Part shown: positions 8,047 to 16,509 of the stretch, piece by piece | Position numbering within the stretch: position 1 is the first letter of the stretch | How the letters are laid out: each line of letters begins with the position of its first letter | Assembly (NCBI GenBank): GCA_001768195.1 | Contig: MENI01000017.1 | Coordinates: forward strand, 18,338-75,687 | DNA from: Bacteroidetes bacterium GWA2_40_15 | Lineage (GTDB): Bacteria; Bacteroidota; Bacteroidia; Bacteroidales; VadinHA17 | Direction of reading: 5' to 3' | DNA: 57,350 bases | Notes under the pieces: model-generated | What the model was told of the DNA's origin: nothing | Databases searched by the model: none | What the model saw: the letters and a program-made list of their open reading frames with translations, nothing else | Program-made: the position numbers and the translations under genes

Positions 8047-11000
8047 TTATTTTATCTCGAATTTTCCTTTAACTCTGATATCCTGCGATGAACCTCCAAC
8101 CATCACTTCAAAGGTACCCGGCTCCACAACCCTGTCCATATATTTATTGTACAGGGACAGATCATCGTGTGTAAGCTTAAAACGAACTGTTTTCTGTTGG
8201 CCCGGTTGTAAAAGCACTTTATCAAACCCTTTGAGCTCTTTAACAGGTACTGTAACTGAAGCTATGAGATCCCTTATGTATAATTGAGCTACCTCTTTCC
8301 CTTCACGTCTGCCCGTGTTTTTTACATCAACGCTTACATGAATATCACCATGAGTACCTGTTTCAGAAGGAGTGATCTGCAGATTGGAATATTCAAATTC
8401 TGTATAGCTGAGACCGAAACCAAACTCCCATAAAGGTGTTGCAGGCATATCAGCATACGCTTTGCCCCAGCCTTCATTTATCCAATGCTCTTTTTCAGGC
8501 ATATAGTTGTAATATGAAGGAAGCTGACCTGAATGCCTTGGAACTGTAATTGTAAGTTTTCCGCTTGGATTGCAATCACCGAATAGAATATCTGCAACAG
8601 CATGACCTCCCATTTCGCCGGGGATCCAGGCTTCAACTATTGCAGGAATTTTTTCTGCTGCCCATCGTATGGACAGAGGTCGCCCGTTTATCAGCACAAG
8701 AATGACAGGGGTTCCGGTTTCATAAACAGCCTTTAGCAGATCCTCCTGCGATCCGGTGAGATCAAGGCTGGCAACATCATAGCCCTCGCCATTGGTGCCG
8801 GTTTTATCAGGAGACTGCCACTCGTTCTCTCCAAGCACTACGATTGCAATATCGGATGCTTTGGCAATCTTTCTGGCTCCTGCTATATCCTGGTATTTAT
8901 CACCGATTACATCACATCCTTTTATATATTTTACAGATGTCCCTGAACCAACTTTAGCTTTAACTCCGTCGAGTACAGTTACAATTTCCTGAAGAACCAC
9001 TTTGGAAGTATAGTCTCCGAGCTGGTTTTTTTCATTGTCGGCATTCGGACCGATAACCGCAATGCTTCTTATCTCCTTTTTCAGGGGAAGCAGATCTTTC
9101 TCATTTTTAAGCAGAACTATACCTTCCCTTGCAGCTTCAAGTGCAACATACTGACTCTCTTTAGTATGAGTAACATTAACGGCATAAGCAGAATCAACAA
9201 AGGGATTTTCGAACAATCCCAGCCTGAATTTCTGTTCCAGTATTCTTGTTACGGCCCGGTCAATGAGCTCCATTGAAACCTTACCCCCTTTAACATTCTC
9301 AATCATAGGCAGAATGTAGCCATCCTCATAAGATATTCCGACATCGAGGCCTGCCTTAAGTGCAAATTCGCCTGTCTCCCCGGCATTCTTTGCAAGATTC
9401 ATGTAGGAAATAGTGTTGAGCCCTCCGCCTTCGCTGAGAACCAGGCCTTTAAATCCAAACTCTTCGCGTAGTATTTTAGTTAGTAGGAATTCGTTTGCAT
9501 GAGTGGGGATCCTGTCTATTGCAGGGTAAGTTGCCATTACTCCGAGCGCTCCGGCAATTTTTATGCCTGTTTCCCATGGAGGCAGGAACACTTCCCTGAG
9601 AGTTCTTTCGGATATCTCCATGGCGCCCCGTTCAAGTCCGCCAGAAGGCTGGCTCTGGCCCGGATAGTGACATAATCCGGCCACCGTTTTATCCCTTGCT
9701 GACACATCGCTACCCTGTACCGCATTAACAATAGTCTTCGCCATCATCGAGCAGAACCATGGATCCTCACTGTATCCCTCCTGGTTCCTGCCAAGTCTTG
9801 GATCTCTGTTTGGTTCCACAACCAGTGTGAATATCTGATGAATACCAACTGATCTGGCCTCCCGGGCTGCGATCGTATAAATATCATTGATGAGTTTCAT
9901 GTTCCATGTACTTCCCAGTGCAAGTCCTTCCGGAAAAATTGTTCCCCCCGAACACATAAGCCCGTGAGTCCCCTCCTCAGTCTGAAGCAGGGGTATTCCA
10001 AGCCTTGTTTTATTGATTGCCGTTTTCTGAAGCTCATTAAAGAAATTTGCCTGCTGAAGTGTTCCTTCATGCAGTATAGTGTTTGCAAGTGTAAAAAATC
10101 CTCCTATCGGTCCGGGCATTCCCTCGAATTTACCCTCTGTAAGCTTCCTGACTGCTTCAGTTTTTTCCTGAATTGTTTTGCCAAGCGGACCTTCATAAAC
10201 ACATGGCATATTAATTTGTCCGATTTTCTCTTCAAGAGTCATTTGCGTGAGGAGGTCACTTACTCTCATGGCAACAGGGTAAACAGGATTCCTGTAGAGA
10301 GGCATTTTTTCGTGTGCTTTTTCACCTCTCTTTTCTTTTACATATGAAGCAATATTGTGTACATTATCAATCCAGACTCCGTTTGCAGGATCTGATGCAT
10401 ATTTACAGATTGCCTCGAGTGTCTCCAGCCTCGATGTCTGAACTCCATCTACATTCATCTCATGTCCTGCAAGTACGAGCCACTGCCCACCGGCTTTTGC
10501 AGTCTCGATGAGTTTGAGGATCTGGTCAAAAGATTTCCCATCCAGTTCCATCCCTGTCAGCTGGGCCATATCGCAATAGGATGGATCGTTTGCTGCTTCA
10601 TCCAGCCAGCCGCGGCCCGATTCAAACATCGAGGCAATTACAGGGATATAGCTTTTTGTGTTCACGCCTTTACCCGTGAATTTCTGTCCGCAGGGATAAG
10701 CAAAAGATACCGGGTCGATACCAAGTGCCTCTTTAATAATATTACTGGCTGAATCGAGCTCACTTTTCATTGAGAGAAGGGAATAATCTTCCAGAGCCTT
10801 CGATCTTGCCCATGTAAAATTGCCTGTACAAGGATGAACAACAGAATGATTTCCGATATCATGACCTGTTTTAACAGCTTTTTTCCAGCCGTCCAGACGT
10901 TGCATAAGACTACCGGGCGAAACGTAGAACGTACCTTTTACCCCGTATTTATCGAGCAAAGGAATTCCCTTATCAATCTGAGATAACCTGGCATCATCAA

Positions 11001-11157
11001 ATGTAAGGCTGATGGCCATTTTTTTCCCTTCGGGCCACTGGAATGAAGATGTAACTTTTTTTGAACCGTCATCGTATGCCTGTCCTGAACATATGTCAGG
11101 AGTAATAATACTGAAAAGAGAAAGAGTTATAAGGAGAGTAGTAGTTCTTTTAATCAT
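8047..11157 (-). CDS. NodB deacetylase-GH3 glycosidase fusion, exported
   Basis: 1036 residues with a signal peptide ending near DICSGQ. Residues about 40-275 form a NodB-type polysaccharide deacetylase: TFDDA 52-56, metal ligands H104 and H108 in HDIGNHSVVHP, and a FAYPCG motif at 152-157. Residues about 290-1036 form a complete GH3 glycosidase: N-terminal barrel, C-terminal sandwich with the probable acid/base E791 in GEGYDVASLDL, and a fibronectin-III-like end. Two GH3 positions differ from the norm. The nucleophile loop reads LSEGGG with E576 where Asp of SDW is usual. The KH(F/Y) substrate loop reads LCHYPG, with Cys496 for Lys. It probably acts in the periplasm on an acetylated oligosaccharide. 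Linkage is unknown. Confidence 0.88.
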   Translation of the reverse strand: MIKRTTTLLITLSLFSIITPDICSGQAYDDGSKKVTSSFQWPEGKKMAISLTFDDARLSQIDKGIPLLDKYGVKGTFYVSPGSLMQRLDGWKKAVKTGHDIGNHSVVHPCTGNFTWARSKALEDYSLLSMKSELDSASNIIKEALGIDPVSFAYPCGQKFTGKGVNTKSYIPVIASMFESGRGWLDEAANDPSYCDMAQLTGMELDGKSFDQILKLIETAKAGGQWLVLAGHEMNVDGVQTSRLETLEAICKYASDPANGVWIDNVHNIASYVKEKRGEKAHEKMPLYRNPVYPVAMRVSDLLTQMTLEEKIGQINMPCVYEGPLGKTIQEKTEAVRKLTEGKFEGMPGPIGGFFTLANTILHEGTLQQANFFNELQKTAINKTRLGIPLLQTEEGTHGLMCSGGTIFPEGLALGSTWNMKLINDIYTIAAREARSVGIHQIFTLVVEPNRDPRLGRNQEGYSEDPWFCSMMAKTIVNAVQGSDVSARDKTVAGLCHYPGQSQPSGGLERGAMEISERTLREVFLPPWETGIKIAGALGVMATYPAIDRIPTHANEFLLTKILREEFGFKGLVLSEGGGLNTISYMNLAKNAGETGEFALKAGLDVGISYEDGYILPMIENVKGGKVSMELIDRAVTRILEQKFRLGLFENPFVDSAYAVNVTHTKESQYVALEAAREGIVLLKNEKDLLPLKKEIRSIAVIGPNADNEKNQLGDYTSKVVLQEIVTVLDGVKAKVGSGTSVKYIKGCDVIGDKYQDIAGARKIAKASDIAIVVLGENEWQSPDKTGTNGEGYDVASLDLTGSQEDLLKAVYETGTPVILVLINGRPLSIRWAAEKIPAIVEAWIPGEMGGHAVADILFGDCNPSGKLTITVPRHSGQLPSYYNYMPEKEHWINEGWGKAYADMPATPLWEFGFGLSYTEFEYSNLQITPSETGTHGDIHVSVDVKNTGRREGKEVAQLYIRDLIASVTVPVKELKGFDKVLLQPGQQKTVRFKLTHDDLSLYNKYMDRVVEPGTFEVMVGGSSQDIRVKGKFEIK

Positions 11158-11162
11158 GATTT

Positions 11163-11291
11163 TCAGGTTTTTGTTGATGATTTTTTTATTTCCAGTATCG
11201 TACCGGCAATATGCCTGGTGCCGTTTTCCATATTGAAGTAGTAAGTTACAAGAACATGGTTTTTCTCAAGCATAACAGGCCCGTTATTCAT
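11163..11291 (-). pseudogene. 42-residue ORF, possible remnant of a BNR/sialidase-like gene
   Basis: An ATG at 11289-11291, 5 nt after the M28 peptidase stop, opens a frame of 42 codons ending at TGA 11163-11165, just before the GH3 fusion gene. The translation contains NHVLVTYYFNMENGTRHIAG followed by TILEI. This resembles the last beta-strands of BNR-repeat/sialidase-type proteins, which would make it the tail end of a lost gene. The frame has no signal peptide. It could instead be an unrelated leader sequence. Confidence 0.35.
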
Positions 11292-11296
11292 TTTTC

Positions 11297-12334
11297 CTAT
11301 GGCCGCCCGTTTGCATCAAGGTTTAGCAATGCGGCGAGCGTAAGCTGGACTGTTACTCTTGCATTGGCATAATCTACCTTATCAGCGGTATCGTCTTCAG
11401 TATGATAGTTAGGATCCCCATAAGGCATTGATCCGATGTTCAGTACTGCCCAGGGAAAACCGGCATTAATAAAGGAACCATCATCATCACCAGGTCGCTG
11501 GCTTAGATACTTTGTCTGCTGAAGGCCCAGAGCATGTCTGGTATTGAGCATGTCCATCATATCTGCAAGCCGTTCTCCCTCCGGTGTGGTATAACGTGTT
11601 ACGTTTGTCATCTGCCCTGCCTGGGACGGACCTTTAACTCCTATTCCATCCATATTGATGACTGCCAGTACTTCATCACCTGAAGCTTTGATAGCCTCAG
11701 CAGCTGTTACACTGGTCCATGGTGTATGTTCCTCGTTGCAAAAGATAAACAGAATAGTATTTTTAGGCTTATAATCCTTCAAAACAATAGCCAGTTCAAG
11801 TGCACCACATGTTCCGATGGCGTTATCATTTGCTCCCGGTGATTCGATCCAGCTCTGGGAATCTTTGTGAGCCACAATAATTATAAGCTTATCAGGATAC
11901 TCACTACCCACTTTTCTGGCATAGATGTTCCTGGCAATATACCATGGAGAATTTTTATGAGGAGTGACGTACTGGTGAGCAAGTGGTTTTGAAAGATCCC
12001 TGCTGAAAGCCCGTACCATTGTTGTGTCAAATGTTAGATTATAGCCTGATCTGCTGAGCTGCTTAATTATCCATTTATCCGCCTCTTCAAGGCTTGATAC
12101 TTTATGACCAGGACGCGACCAGTTTAAAACACGACGCTGAAGGGTGCCGTCAGCAAGATAATATACTCCTGTGGAGATACGATCTTTATCCACCTTATAA
12201 GTCAGTTTTTTATAGATATCCTCATAACTATTGCCTTCTGTGCTGATTCCTGCCTGACCATGCAGATCCGGTACTGTGGCTGAGATGATACCAACTAAAA
12301 TAAAGAGAATTCCTGAATGTTTAATGGCTCTCAT
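11297..12334 (-). CDS. Exported M28-family zinc peptidase
   Basis: 345 residues with an N-terminal signal segment (core ILFILVGIISATV). The metal ligands of family M28 (aminopeptidase Y/S type) are all present: H156 in IIVAHKDS, bridging D170 in GANDNAIG, catalytic E201 with E202 in CNEEH, D229 in NMDG and H311 in NYHTEDD. It is expected to be a periplasmic di-zinc aminopeptidase. It ends 5 bp before a short remnant ORF and follows the KdgK-like kinase gene by 29 bp. Its place between sugar genes suggests co-transcription and not a shared pathway. Confidence 0.88.
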   Translation of the reverse strand: MRAIKHSGILFILVGIISATVPDLHGQAGISTEGNSYEDIYKKLTYKVDKDRISTGVYYLADGTLQRRVLNWSRPGHKVSSLEEADKWIIKQLSRSGYNLTFDTTMVRAFSRDLSKPLAHQYVTPHKNSPWYIARNIYARKVGSEYPDKLIIIVAHKDSQSWIESPGANDNAIGTCGALELAIVLKDYKPKNTILFIFCNEEHTPWTSVTAAEAIKASGDEVLAVINMDGIGVKGPSQAGQMTNVTRYTTPEGERLADMMDMLNTRHALGLQQTKYLSQRPGDDDGSFINAGFPWAVLNIGSMPYGDPNYHTEDDTADKVDYANARVTVQLTLAALLNLDANGRP

Positions 12335-12363
12335 ATTTGATCGTTGTTTTGAGATTTATTTTA

Positions 12364-13437
12364 TCAGCGTTTTACCCTCGCATTTCCTTTCCAGATGCTC
12401 CATACCTGTTCCTCATCGGCAGGCAGGGCATAATCAGTCAGGGAAGTTGTTGCCAGGGCTCCCGATGCCCATCCGAACTCAACCCACTTTTCAGGGCTCC
12501 ACCCTTTAAGAATGGCATAGAGCATTCCTCCCACGAAGCCGTCACCGCCTCCGATACGGTCAAGTACATCAATCTCCCTTGGTTCCACAATGTGCCATTT
12601 ATTGTTTTCCAGCATAAGTGCACCCCACAGATGTCTGCTGACACTTACTACCTGCCTGAGTGTTGTTGCGAATACAGAGGCATTCGGGAATGCGTCTTTC
12701 ACCCTTTTGATCATCTCCTTAAAGCTCTCAATCTGTGCTGCAAGTTCTTTTCCTCCCTCTTCCGGACCCTTTATTCCAAGGCATAACTGGAAATCTTCTT
12801 CATTTCCTACAAGGATATCGGATGCTGCAGCTATTTCACAAAAAATGCTGCTGAGTTCCTTTTCCCTTCCTTTCCAGAAAGATTCCCTGTAGTTGAGGTC
12901 GAAGGAGATAAGAGTACCTGATTTTTTTGCCGTTCTGGCAAGTTCCAGGCAGAAGTTACCTGTCTCAGGCGAGAGCGCAGCAATCAGCCCTGAAAGATGC
13001 AATAACTGAACACCCTCTTGTTCAAATAGTTTCTTAAGATTGAAATTATTTACATTCAATGTTCTGCCAACCTCGCCGGCCCTGTCATTATGCACCCTCG
13101 GGCCGCGGGTTCCGAATCCGCTGTCGGCAATGTTGAACTGATGACGGAAACCCCATGGACCTCCCTGTTCAACTTCAACTCCTTCATACGTAAGATGCCG
13201 GCTTGCCAGATTGTCCTTTATCAGCCTCGCTACCGGACTATCCTTTACAAACGTAGTAAGCACCCTGACAGGCAATCCGAGATATGCTGAGATAGTTGCA
13301 ACGTTTGTTTCAGCGCTGGTAGCCTGCATGAAGAATGTATTGCTGGTATGTACAGGCTGGCTGTTCAGCGGAGTGATGCGCACGCCCATGCTGGTCGGCA
13401 CAACCAGTGACCATTTGAAATCCGTTTTCAGTTTCAC
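12364..13437 (-). CDS. kdgK: PfkB-family kinase, probably 2-keto-3-deoxygluconate kinase
   Basis: A 357-residue ribokinase/PfkB-fold kinase. The anion-hole motif IGGGDGF at 295-301 carries the catalytic base D299. SFDLNYR at 178-184 and GNEED at 211-215 are the usual KDG-kinase signatures. KdgK phosphorylates 2-keto-3-deoxygluconate to KDPG, the meeting point of the hexuronate and KduI/KduD routes encoded nearby, which supports the assignment over other sugar kinases. The N-terminus (KTDFKWSLVVPTSMGVR) begins close to the first strand. A heptamer array separates it from the upstream aminotransferase gene. The KDPG aldolase partner is not in the window. Confidence 0.78.
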   Translation of the reverse strand: MKLKTDFKWSLVVPTSMGVRITPLNSQPVHTSNTFFMQATSAETNVATISAYLGLPVRVLTTFVKDSPVARLIKDNLASRHLTYEGVEVEQGGPWGFRHQFNIADSGFGTRGPRVHNDRAGEVGRTLNVNNFNLKKLFEQEGVQLLHLSGLIAALSPETGNFCLELARTAKKSGTLISFDLNYRESFWKGREKELSSIFCEIAAASDILVGNEEDFQLCLGIKGPEEGGKELAAQIESFKEMIKRVKDAFPNASVFATTLRQVVSVSRHLWGALMLENNKWHIVEPREIDVLDRIGGGDGFVGGMLYAILKGWSPEKWVEFGWASGALATTSLTDYALPADEEQVWSIWKGNARVKR

Positions 13438-13441
13438 GGTA

Positions 13442-13531
13442 TATAAGTTTAAAGTTCAAAGTTCCAATGTTCCAGGTTTCAGGTTCCAGGGGTCTTTTGC
13501 CCTGAGCCCTGCGCCCTGCGCCCTGAGCCTT
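13442..13531. repeat. Two consecutive heptamer arrays abutting a stop codon
   Basis: The first block runs as heptamers of the type AGTTCAA/AGTTCCA/AGGTTCC (13446-13490). The second is CCCTGAG/CCCTGCG (about 13500-13530). The array lies between the kinase start codon and the aminotransferase stop at 13532-13534, which it touches. Confidence 0.85.
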
Positions 13532-14719
13532 TTACTCTTTACAGGCATTTACAAATTGTGCTGCTGCTTCCTTTATTTCTTCCTCGGTTGAATTAATGTT
13601 CATTCCCCAACCTGCTCCAAGCCCTCCGTCAACAACTCCTATACTGATATTCATACTTCTGCTCAGTATATCATCGGTTTTCGGATAAGAACCTTTTGTG
13701 TGAGGCTGTCCAACGCTCTTAAGGTGTGCAAGTACGTGCTCCATATTGGCATAAACATGCCATCCGCTCTTATCCACAGTCTTTGATCCAAGTGCCGATG
13801 AAACCTTTGCTGCCTGCTCCCTTGTTTCAAATATTACTGTGCAAAGAGTTCCACAATCGCCTTCAGGATCATTCAATACTCTGAATTTGAATCCTTTTGC
13901 TTCTGATATAAGATTTTTGAAATATGCTCTTTTTTGTCTTAGTACCGAGACAATACTGTCAAGTTTCTTAAGCTGGGCAAGAGCAACTGCAGCTGTGAGT
14001 TCATTAATCCTGAAATTCAGTCCAAGTAATGAACGGTTTCCTATCTCAACACCTGTGCGGTTCGGACTATGTCCCTGATCGTGCATGCCAAATGCAATTT
14101 CGTAAAGAGATTTATCATTGGTAATTATGAATCCGCCATCGCCTGTGTTGATAGTCTTAAAGAAATTAAGCGAAAAGGCGCCGATATTACCAATTGTTCC
14201 AATCTTTTTGCCTTTATATGATGCTCCCGCTGCCTGACAGCAGTCTTCCAGCACCAGGAGATTATGCTTCCTGGCAACAGCCATTATCCTGTCCATATTA
14301 CATGGATTACCAAGCATATGTACAGGCATAATAGCCTTTGTACGATCTGTAATTCTGCGCCCGATGTCGTCCGGGTCAAGTGAAAGGCTCTCATCTATTT
14401 CAGCCAGCACGGGTATAAGCCCCAGGAATACTACTGATGAATAGCTGGCAACAAAAGTATAGGCAGGAATGATTATTTCATCTCCCGGTTTAAGTCCCAG
14501 TGCAAATGCCGAGCATAAAAGAGCAGAGGTGCCTGAAGAGGTTGCAAGGGCGTGTTCAGCACCTGTATATCTGACGAGCTCATTTTCTAAGGTAAAGACT
14601 TTTTTGAGGAATTTAGGATCATTTTCATTTCCATAACGGAAAAGATAACCATCCTTCATAACCTCAAGGGCTGCTTCCATTTCCTCTTTTCCATACCAAT
14701 AAGCTCCCGGACCTGGCAT
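13532..14719 (-). CDS. DegT/DnrJ/EryC1/StrS-type PLP aminotransferase
   Basis: 395 residues. The start at 14719 is chosen because an AAGGAGGT ribosome-binding site sits 4 nt upstream. The longer frame to 14887 translates an intergenic inverted repeat. The PLP fold is complete: TSSGTSAL at 60-67, EDCCQAAG with D159, and K188 in SLNFFKTINTGDGG as the Schiff-base lysine. Family members transfer amino groups to keto-sugars bound to nucleotides, but some act on free keto-inositols or sugars. Its place in a catabolic uronate block, with no nucleotide-sugar genes nearby, leaves the substrate open. Confidence 0.82.
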   Translation of the reverse strand: MPGPGAYWYGKEEMEAALEVMKDGYLFRYGNENDPKFLKKVFTLENELVRYTGAEHALATSSGTSALLCSAFALGLKPGDEIIIPAYTFVASYSSVVFLGLIPVLAEIDESLSLDPDDIGRRITDRTKAIMPVHMLGNPCNMDRIMAVARKHNLLVLEDCCQAAGASYKGKKIGTIGNIGAFSLNFFKTINTGDGGFIITNDKSLYEIAFGMHDQGHSPNRTGVEIGNRSLLGLNFRINELTAAVALAQLKKLDSIVSVLRQKRAYFKNLISEAKGFKFRVLNDPEGDCGTLCTVIFETREQAAKVSSALGSKTVDKSGWHVYANMEHVLAHLKSVGQPHTKGSYPKTDDILSRSMNISIGVVDGGLGAGWGMNINSTEEEIKEAAAQFVNACKE

Positions 14720-14764
14720 AATGACCTCCTTTTTAATATTAACTATAATAATAAATAATTTCCC

Positions 14765-14854
14765 GAAAATCAATTTTCTACCCCAAACCACCGGGAGGGG
14801 GTAAATTGATTTTCTTCGCGCCCCCCGGGGATGGGGTAAACGAAGAAAATCAAT
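14765..14854. repeat. Intergenic inverted-repeat cluster upstream of the aminotransferase gene
   Basis: A perfect 14-bp inverted repeat, ATTGATTTTCTTCG (14805-14818) and CGAAGAAAATCAAT (14841-14854), flanks a 22-nt GC-rich spacer. A third, partial arm (AAAATCAATTTT, near 14766) lies to the left, separated by ACCCCAAACCACCGGGAGGG. The gap 14720-14992 holds no gene that I can see. On the minus strand the hairpin sits 45-135 nt upstream of the aminotransferase ATG. Confidence 0.8.
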
Positions 14855-14992
14855 ATGAGAATGATCAAAAGTAAGAATTTCCGTCATTTATTCAGCAATT
14901 GAACTGCTATTTCGGGTTAGAATAGGAATGTACTATTTGAACATCGATAGAACATTAAGTTTAAATGCCCCTAAATGACCTTTCCCAGAGGA

Positions 14993-16371
14993 TCAGTTGT
15001 ATTCAAGCCATGCAGTAACCTTACAGTATTTATCACTCCTGAATCTGATCCATCTTGAACTGAAATTTTCAGGGAATTCATATTCAAAAGTTTTCTGTGG
15101 TTCAACACTGACTTTTTTGAATTCCATCCATAGCCCCTGGCCTGTTGGATCGGTTTCAATAGTGAAGGTGACTCTGTTTTTTGAATTATGAGATAATTGC
15201 AGTTTTTTTCTGTCGTAAAAACCAATAAGATAAGGGTCCGATGGTTCCCCTGCCTTTACTTCCGAATTCTTCCACGGCCCTCCGCGATCAACTGGCTTTC
15301 CCAGCTTCCATAAATCATCTATCACACCGGCCCATACTGCAGCTTTCCTGTCATCTGAAACTATAGTATGAGCGTTGCCATCAGCTTTTTCAGTATCTAT
15401 GCCGGTCATAATCAGCATTCCCCTGTATGATGCATAATCATTGATCCTGAAGCTATGCGAGCTGACCGGCCTGATCTTTGAAAATCCGTCAGCATTCTCG
15501 GCAGGGAGTTCATAAAATGTACCCATGCAATTCAGAAGGTCCCACCTTTAAATATATCGTCAGCTTCTGTTGACCTGTTGTCATTATCAGAATAAGAAAA
15601 ATGTATCGTAGCTTTTGTATCGGAATCAGTAATTACCCTTATCCACTCTCCCTGATCGGATGAAGCGAATTCAGTGAAGATTGCCTGTTTTGGATTTACC
15701 CTCACAGACTTCATTTTCTGCCAGTTTCCATCACCATTAAGGTCCGTTTCAAAAGTGAATGTAACACTCCTGTTTCCATCATTATCGATCCAGACACTGC
15801 GTTTTGGCCAGACTGGAATTCTTTCTGCGCAGAGTCATCGCAACCAAACACCAGTCTTCCGTTCCATAGTGTAAAATCTCCAATGACTTTCAGGTAGGCC
15901 GAGCGTGGCCTGATCCCTTTACTGTTTCCTGATGTAAAGGTCGCAGGAAAATGCCAGAACATGCCGTGCATTTCCTGTGTGACGTCCTGGCATTGATTCG
16001 TAAGGGATTACCTTTATGTTGCCTTTGCTGTCGATTGCATATGGCCCGATAAACAGCTGTTTGCTTTCCGGATGGATCATCCTGTTCGCAGGAGTTCCTC
16101 CTATGCTTCCTTCGAATGTTTTCTGTTCAAGGTCATCAGTAATTGAGTATAACTTATCGGATGATCCAAATGGGAAGTGAGGTCCGTATGTTACCACCCA
16201 TAACCTGTCAGCCCATGGGACAACTGCTCCCGTACCGCATTCACCTTCATTGTTGTATCTTGCAAGATGAGGGTAGATGCCGCTGAATGATTTATATTCA
16301 ATCTCCTTCTTAATATCTGTACAGTTTGTTAAAAAAAGAAGAACCAGGAAGGCTGCTGTATTTTTTTTCAT
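14993..16371 (-). pseudogene. Decayed lipoprotein gene with frameshifts and an internal deletion
   Basis: Four consecutive open segments on the minus strand read as one protein in changing frames: 16371-15919, 15971-15711, 15714-15532 and 15526-14993. The first starts with a lipoprotein signal (LLFLTNC) and encodes a beta-propeller-like sequence (GAVVPWADRLWVVTYGP). The second begins inside it at GGAAATGCACGGCATG, where both frames read sensible protein, so a stretch appears to be missing at that junction. Near 15805 a further shift restores a frame reading VWIDNDGNRSVTFTFETD. A third break lies at 15526-15534. I do not recognise the family. Sequencing error could explain single shifts but not the apparent loss. 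Confidence 0.75.
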
Positions 16372-16413
16372 GACCTGCTAAGTATAGGTATTTTACAAGG
16401 GAGGCACTTTTTT

Positions 16414-16499
16414 ACCACGGAGTGACAAAGAGTTTTACACAGAGTTACACTGTTTTTGACTCTGTGTTAACTCCGTGAAACCTCGTGCAACTCCGTGGT
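16414..16499. repeat. Intergenic inverted repeat (CACGGAGT type)
   Basis: ACCACGGAGT (16414-16423) and ACTCCGTGGT (16490-16499) form perfect arms. Inside are degenerate copies of ACACAGAGTTACAC and ACTCTGTGTTAACTCCGTG, so the element is a long imperfect hairpin. It fills the gap between uxaE and the decayed gene and could end transcription of the upstream operon. Confidence 0.8.
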
Positions 16500-16509
16500 T
16501 AAATTATTC

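Noticed and set aside
14720-14887. N-terminal extension of the aminotransferase (56 residues)
   Set aside because: It translates an intergenic inverted repeat, whereas an AAGGAGGT site directly precedes the ATG at 14719.
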